From assembly GCA_049323435.1 (NCBI GenBank), contig JBMOMX010000032.1:1-64000 (forward strand): a DNA stretch of 64,000 nt, read 5' to 3'. The translations under genes were made by a program, and so were the position numbers. How positions within the stretch are numbered: position 1 is the stretch's first letter; each line of letters opens with the position of its first letter. This DNA comes from UBA11222 sp049323435 (GTDB lineage Bacteria; Pseudomonadota; Alphaproteobacteria; UBA11222). The notes beneath the pieces are model-generated. The model was not told the origin of the DNA. It made no database searches and saw nothing but the letters and a program-made list of their open reading frames with translations. Positions 59,106 to 64,000 of this stretch are shown piece by piece.

Positions 59106-60383
59106 CTATGTATTCATCGAGGCGAAAAATTCGGCATTGCTTTTGGTAGCGCGCAATTTATCCAGCAGAAATTCCATTGCATCGACTGTGCCCATGGGGC
59201 TGAGTATGCGGCGCAGCACAAACATTTTCGCCAGATCGCTCTGTGAAGCCAGCAGTTCTTCTTTGCGCGTGCCCGAACGGGTGATGTCGATGGCAGGGAA
59301 AATGCGCTTGTCGGACACTTTGCGGTCCAGGATGATTTCGCTGTTGCCGGTGCCTTTGAACTCTTCGAAAATCACTTCGTCCATGCGCGATCCGGTGTCG
59401 ATCAGCGCAGTAGCGATAATGGTCAGCGAACCGCCTTCCTCAATATTGCGCGCTGCGCCGAAAAACCGTTTTGGCCGTTGCAACGCATTGGCGTCCACGC
59501 CGCCTGTCAGCACCTTGCCCGATGATGGCACCACCGCATTATAGGCGCGGCCCAGACGGGTGATGCTATCCAGCAGAATAACCACATCCCGGCCATGCTC
59601 GACCAGGCGCTTGGCCTTTTCCAGCACCATTTCAGTGACCGCGACATGGCGGGTGGCCGGTTCATCAAAGGTGGAACTGACAACCTCCCCCTTGACCGAA
59701 CGCTGCATATCGGTGACTTCCTCCGGCCGCTCGTCAATCAGCAGCACGATCAGATAGCATTCAGGATGGTTGGCGGCGATGGCATGGGCGATATTTTGCA
59801 GAATCATCGTCTTGCCGGTGCGCGGCGGCGCGGTAATCAGTGCGCGCTGGCCCTTGCCCAGAGGGGCCGCCAGATCAATGACGCGCGTCGTCAAATCCTT
59901 GCTGCCCGGCCCCATTTCCATGATCAGCCGTTCATCGGGATAAAGCGGCGTCAGATTGTCAAAATGCACCTTCTGGCGGGTACGCTCGGGATCTTCAAAA
60001 TTGATGGTATTGACCTTCAGCAGGGCAAAATAGCGCTCGCCATCCTTGGGGCTGCGAATACGGCCCTCCACCGTGTCGCCGGTGCGCAGTGAAAAACGCC
60101 GCAGCTGATTCGGGCTGACATAAATATCATCCGGCCCCGGCAGATAATTGGCCTCAGGCGAACGCAGAAAGCCAAACCCATCCTGCAATACTTCCAGCAC
60201 GCCGACGCCGGTAATTTCTATTTCCCGGTCCGCCAATTGCTTGAGAATGGCAAACAGCATGTCCTGCTTGCGCAGGGTGCTGGCATTTTCAACTTCCAGC
60301 TCCTCGGCATAGGCCAGCAATTCGGTGGGTGATTTAGCTTTTAAGTCAGCTAGTTTGACTTCTTCGACTTCCGTCAGGTCCAT
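59106..60383 (-). CDS. rho: Transcription termination factor Rho
   Basis: A 425-residue Rho hexamer subunit: an N-terminal helical domain, an RNA-binding cold-shock fold (DGFGFLRSPEANYLPGPDDIYVS), Walker A APPRTGKT, Walker B VVILLDSITRLGRAYN and the Q/R loops. It terminates transcription of untranslated RNA. A 192-bp leader separates it from hemJ, long enough for autoregulatory rut sites, which I cannot confirm by eye. Confidence 0.97.
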   Translation of the reverse strand: MDLTEVEEVKLADLKAKSPTELLAYAEELEVENASTLRKQDMLFAILKQLADREIEITGVGVLEVLQDGFGFLRSPEANYLPGPDDIYVSPNQLRRFSLRTGDTVEGRIRSPKDGERYFALLKVNTINFEDPERTRQKVHFDNLTPLYPDERLIMEMGPGSKDLTTRVIDLAAPLGKGQRALITAPPRTGKTMILQNIAHAIAANHPECYLIVLLIDERPEEVTDMQRSVKGEVVSSTFDEPATRHVAVTEMVLEKAKRLVEHGRDVVILLDSITRLGRAYNAVVPSSGKVLTGGVDANALQRPKRFFGAARNIEEGGSLTIIATALIDTGSRMDEVIFEEFKGTGNSEIILDRKVSDKRIFPAIDITRSGTRKEELLASQSDLAKMFVLRRILSPMGTVDAMEFLLDKLRATKSNAEFFASMNT

Positions 60384-60575
60384 GGAAAATGGTTCCGGTT
60401 ATAAGAATATTGGGGCTGGCGGCACCGGCCAGAAGGATGGGAATCGCAAAAACGGAGCGGGGGGGCATGCATGATGCAGGGTGCATTTGCACGAATCCTG
60501 GCGCAGCGCGCTGCACTGCTGTGCAGGCTGTGTAACCCGATTTGCGCCACTTTGCAAGATCTGATCGAAACGCGC

Positions 60576-61034
60576 CTATATTTTCCCGAAGGGGCGGACA
60601 ATTACCAGAATTACGATCCCGATCAGCAGCAGGAAAGGAATTTCATTGGCGATACGGTAGTACAGGCCAGGCCGTTTACGGATATCCGCCGCAAACTCCC
60701 GGCGCCAGCGGCTGTAAAGCCCATGAATTGCTGAGAGCAGCAGCACCAGCAGCAGTTTCAGCCAAATCCACCAGTCATTCCAGTCAATCAGCCCCGGGGT
60801 TAGCAATAACAGCCCCCCCAGCAGGAATGTAACGATCATCGCCGGATTTATTATCCCGCGCAGCAGCCGCCCTTCCATCAATTTGAATTTTTCCGACTGC
60901 ACCGAACCCACCGGCGCATCCGTATGATAGACATAGAGCCGGGGCAGATACATCATCCCCGCCATCCAGGCGATAACCGCAATCAGATGAAAACTTTTGA
61001 TCCAGAGATAATATGCGCTCAAAAATTCGTACAT
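60576..61034 (-). CDS. hemJ: Protoporphyrinogen IX oxidase HemJ
   Basis: A 152-residue four-helix membrane protein with the HemJ signatures LWIKSFHLIAVIAWMAGMMYLPRLYVYH (a His haem ligand) and ITxP-like NPAMIVTFLLGG. It oxidises protoporphyrinogen IX to protoporphyrin in organisms without HemG/HemY. It starts 1 bp after the end of hemH, consistent with an operon for the last haem steps. Confidence 0.93.
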   Translation of the reverse strand: MYEFLSAYYLWIKSFHLIAVIAWMAGMMYLPRLYVYHTDAPVGSVQSEKFKLMEGRLLRGIINPAMIVTFLLGGLLLLTPGLIDWNDWWIWLKLLLVLLLSAIHGLYSRWRREFAADIRKRPGLYYRIANEIPFLLLIGIVILVIVRPFGKI

Positions 61035-61035
61035 T

Positions 61036-62061
61036 CTATTTATCTACCGGGCAGCTGGAAGCTGTGCTGGAACAGTATGAGGATACTGCCAGCGCATCCT
61101 CAACAAGCTGTGACAAACCCTGGATAAACTGTTTTTCTACCCCCAGGGCGGCAATACGCAGATAATAAGGCACACCCGCTGCTTCCGCCAGATGTCTGTA
61201 TTCCATATCCAGCTCCACCAGAGTTTCGGAATGTTCCGAGACAAAGGCAATTGGGACTAGAATAACCCCCTGTTTTGCCGCCCCTGCCGCCCGCAGCCTG
61301 TCCTCGGTCGATGGCCCCAGCCATTTCAGCGGGCCTACCCGGCTTTGATAACAAATCTCCCAGTCCTGTGCTGACAGCCCAAGCCTGGCAGCAATCGCCC
61401 CGGCGGTACGCGCAACCTGTTCCGGATAGGGATCACCGGCATTGACAATTTGCTGCGGCAATCCATGGGCTGAAAACAGAAGCCTGGCTTTACCGATGCT
61501 GCCGGGCCCGATGAAGCTGGCGGCCTGAGCCTGGATCAGCGCTGCATGTGCGGCAATGAAATCCGGCTGTTCCGGATAACAGCAAATTGTATGCACCTCG
61601 GCCGTTAAACCGGCCTGCTTGGCTGTGGCGCGCCATTCCTGCAATGAAGAGCGGGTCGTGGTTGTCGAGAATTGCGGATAGAGCGGCAACAGTACCACAT
61701 GATCGGGTGCAAAATCTGTTACCTGCTGCACAATTTCCGCCGCCCTGGGTGTCCAGTAACGCATCACCGTGAAACAGCGTATAGCGCTGAAACCGGTGTT
61801 TTTGAGAACATTCTCCAGCGCCTCAGCCTGTTGCAGCGTCTCGGGCAATATTGGTGAACCACCACCGATTTTTGCATAGATTTCCTGCGCCGTGCCTGTA
61901 CGGCGCCAGGCAATAAACCGCGCCAGCAACCAGCGGATTATCCCCGGAGCACGGATAATGTTAGGATCAGAAAACAGATTGATCAGAAATGGCCGTACCG
62001 CCGACAGCTGATCAGGGCCGCCCAGATTGAACAGTATGACGGCAATCCGGCTGGATTTCAT
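61036..62061 (-). CDS. hemH: Ferrochelatase HemH
   Basis: A 341-residue ferrochelatase with FNLGGPDQ at the N terminus, the catalytic His in LLFSAHGLPQ and the C-terminal FVSEHSETLVELDMEY. It inserts iron into protoporphyrin IX. ATG 62061 overlaps the hemE TGA (ATGA) and is preferred over the ATG three codons upstream. It sits between hemE and hemJ. Confidence 0.96.
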   Translation of the reverse strand: MKSSRIAVILFNLGGPDQLSAVRPFLINLFSDPNIIRAPGIIRWLLARFIAWRRTGTAQEIYAKIGGGSPILPETLQQAEALENVLKNTGFSAIRCFTVMRYWTPRAAEIVQQVTDFAPDHVVLLPLYPQFSTTTTRSSLQEWRATAKQAGLTAEVHTICCYPEQPDFIAAHAALIQAQAASFIGPGSIGKARLLFSAHGLPQQIVNAGDPYPEQVARTAGAIAARLGLSAQDWEICYQSRVGPLKWLGPSTEDRLRAAGAAKQGVILVPIAFVSEHSETLVELDMEYRHLAEAAGVPYYLRIAALGVEKQFIQGLSQLVEDALAVSSYCSSTASSCPVDK

Positions 62062-63095
62062 GCCTGCCATTGTTTCACAAACTGTACCAGTTGCGCTACA
62101 TTTTCAGGCGGCGTCTGCGGGACAATGCCATGTCCCAGATTAAAGATAAACCGTTGCGGTCCCATCATTGTCAAAATCCGTTCCGCTTCCTGCAACATAG
62201 TTTTACCGCCGCACACCACTAACAATGGATCAAGATTACCCTGTACCGTCAGTTTCGGTTGCAGCCTTTCCCTCGCAAATTGCAGTGGTAATGTGCTATC
62301 CATACTGATCGCATCTATGCCTGTATGCAGGGCATAATCCTCATATAATAAACCCGCGCCTTTTGGAAAACCGATAATCGGAATTTCCGGAAAGACAGCA
62401 CGTATCCGCGTAATAATTTTCTTTGCCGGTTCGATACACCAGCGCTGAAATTCTCCCTCCCGCAGCGCGCCTGCCCAGCTATCGAAAATCTGTAATATCT
62501 CAGCCCCGGCTTTAACCTGCCCGATAAGATATTCTGCCGTCACGTCTATCAGAATATCCATCAACATCGCAAAAGCTTGGCGGTCCTGATAAGCCCAAAG
62601 CCTTGCTGCTGCCTGATCCCGGCTGCCTTCACCTGCAACCATATAGCTGGCAACAGTCCAGGGAGCACCGGCAAAACCGATCAGACACACATCCTCCGGC
62701 AGACGTTGGCGCAATAATTTCACCGTTTCATAAACCGGCATCAGATGTGCGGCTGCACCTTCCGGCTTCAGTAATGCCAGGTCCTGGCGTGACTGAATCA
62801 GAGGCGACAGAAGCGGCCCCAGCTTTTCTTCAAACCGCACCTGCTGCGACAAGGCATCGGGTATCACCAGAATATCAGAAAACAAAATTGCCGCGTCAAA
62901 ACCAAACCGCCGGATCGGTTGTAAGGTCACTTCAGCCGCCAGTTCAGGCGAATAGCATAAATCCAGAAATGATCCGCCCTTCGCCCGCACCGCTCGATAT
63001 TCTGGCAAATAGCGCCCGGCCTGGCGCATCAACCAGACAGGCGGACGCTGCAATTTCTCGCCGCGCAAGGCGCGTAATAATAATTTTTGGCTCAT
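62058..63095 (-). CDS. hemE: Uroporphyrinogen decarboxylase HemE
   Basis: A 345-residue decarboxylase with the family signatures RPPVWLMRQAGRYLPEYR (near residue 20) and GFAGAPWTVASYM. It converts uroporphyrinogen III to coproporphyrinogen III. Next to it lies PPSR across the presumed origin, the same order as around the Caulobacter origin. Confidence 0.97.
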   Translation of the reverse strand: MSQKLLLRALRGEKLQRPPVWLMRQAGRYLPEYRAVRAKGGSFLDLCYSPELAAEVTLQPIRRFGFDAAILFSDILVIPDALSQQVRFEEKLGPLLSPLIQSRQDLALLKPEGAAAHLMPVYETVKLLRQRLPEDVCLIGFAGAPWTVASYMVAGEGSRDQAAARLWAYQDRQAFAMLMDILIDVTAEYLIGQVKAGAEILQIFDSWAGALREGEFQRWCIEPAKKIITRIRAVFPEIPIIGFPKGAGLLYEDYALHTGIDAISMDSTLPLQFARERLQPKLTVQGNLDPLLVVCGGKTMLQEAERILTMMGPQRFIFNLGHGIVPQTPPENVAQLVQFVKQWQA

Positions 63096-63431
63096 TTACT
63101 GGATAATTCCTGCTGATGTCAGCTCACCCCGGTTTTCCACACTCTCTTTTAATCTATTTATATTTATAAAAAAGGATGAAGTGGTAGTAGATGGCCTGAA
63201 TAGAAGGGATAAAATTATATCCCGCTTTTGTTCGTTTTTCCGCTCCTGAAAGTATCAGGCCTGCAGCCGGGATTCCGCTTATCACCCGTGATTCACAGAC
63301 TGGGAATTTAGTTATTCCTGATCTATTATCCCCCATGTGAAAAGTCCGCAAAGTCAGGATGTTTTTCCGATGCGCCGCATTAGGCCTGTTTATTCACTGG
63401 ATTCACCTGATTCACAGCCTATGCTGGTTCA
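63096..63431. other. Probable chromosomal replication origin between hemE and PPSR
   Basis: This 336-bp gap matches the gene context of the Caulobacter origin (hemE - ori - DUF299). It contains an AT-rich tract (63147-63173), a DnaA-box-like TTTTCCACA (63133-63141), TGATTCACA (63289-63297) and three abutting 9-mers, TTATTCACT, GGATTCACC and TGATTCACA (63390-63416). TGATTCACA differs by one base from the Caulobacter G-box TGATCCACA. No perfect TTATCCACA is present. The promoters of hemE and PPSR must also lie here. Confidence 0.65.
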
Positions 63432-64000
63432 ATGACTGAAATGACCGCACCTTCATCGCCCCGGCTGGCTACCTATTTTCACCTGCATTTGGTTTCCGAT
63501 GCGACCGGTGAAACCCTGAATTCCGTTACCCGGGCGGCTGTAGCGCAATTTGACAGCGGTATTCCCATTGAACATACCTATGCGCTGGTACGCACTACCC
63601 GCCATCTTGACCGTGTTTTAAGCCAGATCGAGGATATGCCGGGAATTGTGATTTATACGCTGGTAAATTACGATCTGCGCGACATGCTGGAACAACGCTG
63701 TGCGGAATTACAGCTACCCTGTCTTTCCGTGCTGGATCCCGTTGTGCAGATCATCGGCACTTATCTTGGTTCGGAAATTTCGCACCGGCCTGGCGGACAG
63801 CATAGCCTGACGCCGGAATATTTTCAGCGCATTGAAGCGCTGCAATATACTATGGCGCATGATGATGGCCAATCGCTGCATGATCTGCATTCTGCGGATA
63901 TCATTCTGCTCGGCGTAAGCCGCACCTCCAAAACGCCAACCTGCATCTATCTGGCCAATCGCGGATTAAAAGCTGCGAATATTCCTATAGTCCCGAATAT
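63432..64000 (+). CDS. Pyruvate, water dikinase regulatory protein PPSR (DUF299), 5' part
   Basis: The reading frame opens at ATG 63432 and runs off the window after about 189 codons. It begins with YFHLHLVSDATGETLNSVTRAA and contains the P-loop-like GVSRTSKTPTCIYLANRG of bifunctional PPSR kinases/phosphatases, which regulate PEP synthase or PPDK by phosphorylation. The next genes cannot be seen. Conserved in this place beside the alphaproteobacterial origin. Confidence 0.93.
   Translation, partial: MTEMTAPSSPRLATYFHLHLVSDATGETLNSVTRAAVAQFDSGIPIEHTYALVRTTRHLDRVLSQIEDMPGIVIYTLVNYDLRDMLEQRCAELQLPCLSVLDPVVQIIGTYLGSEISHRPGGQHSLTPEYFQRIEALQYTMAHDDGQSLHDLHSADIILLGVSRTSKTPTCIYLANRGLKAANIPIVPN

Noticed and set aside
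63154..63351. Minus-strand frame of 65 codons
   Set aside because: It lies within the presumed origin, lacks a ribosome site and shows no family resemblance.

Overview
The window looks like chromosome from an alphaproteobacterium that makes sphingolipids. The right end holds the classic alphaproteobacterial origin-proximal order: PPSR/DUF299 - hemE - hemH - hemJ - rho, then mnmE - mnmG - rsmG - parA - parB, and holA - lptE - leuS - DUF3576. Two perfect parS palindromes are present. The hemE/PPSR gap occupies the position of the Caulobacter origin and carries an AT-rich tract and DnaA-box-like 9-mers. The genus cannot be decided from sequence alone. No tRNA, rRNA, CRISPR array, insertion sequence or prophage was seen.

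Layout. 0.3-12.1 kb is a ceramide/sphingolipid locus. One minus-strand block has a MOP-family flippase, the acyl-ACP synthetase aasR, cerR, acpR and spt. A second minus-strand block, joined by overlapping or nearly abutting genes, has HIT protein - lptF - lptG - bcerS - nucleotidyltransferase. A plus-strand LicC-like nucleotidyltransferase lies between them. 12.1-18.4 kb has a DUF2141 protein and the heat-shock genes hrcA, grpE, dnaK and dnaJ. A DUF5397/VapD toxin-antitoxin-like pair sits between hrcA and grpE, and its vapD is frameshifted. 18.6-31.2 kb is a one-strand accessory cluster in which almost every protein type occurs as tandem paralogs: three carboxymuconolactone-decarboxylase-like proteins, five SDRs (four closely related), one beta-hydroxyacid dehydrogenase, three MFS transporters and two ABM-domain proteins. 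Its substrate is unknown.

31.3-42.4 kb holds ubiH, glnK-amtB behind a sigma-54-like promoter, a patatin phospholipase, a YggS-type PLP protein, a ThiE-like protein, cysD-cysNC with a sulfotransferase, and a porin. 43-54 kb holds the DUF3576 lipoprotein, leuS, lptE, holA with a striking 125-residue in-frame repetitive insertion, and the par/mnm block. 54-59 kb carries a thioredoxin-domain protein, a DyP-type peroxidase, a dienelactone hydrolase and a DUF4344 metallopeptidase. 59-64 kb holds rho, the haem genes, the presumed origin and a truncated PPSR gene.

Three families of GC-rich palindromic intergenic repeats are scattered through the window. The observations most worth following are the LptFG-ceramide synthase operon, the HolA insertion, the paralog-amplified cluster and the tandem 9-mer array at the presumed origin.
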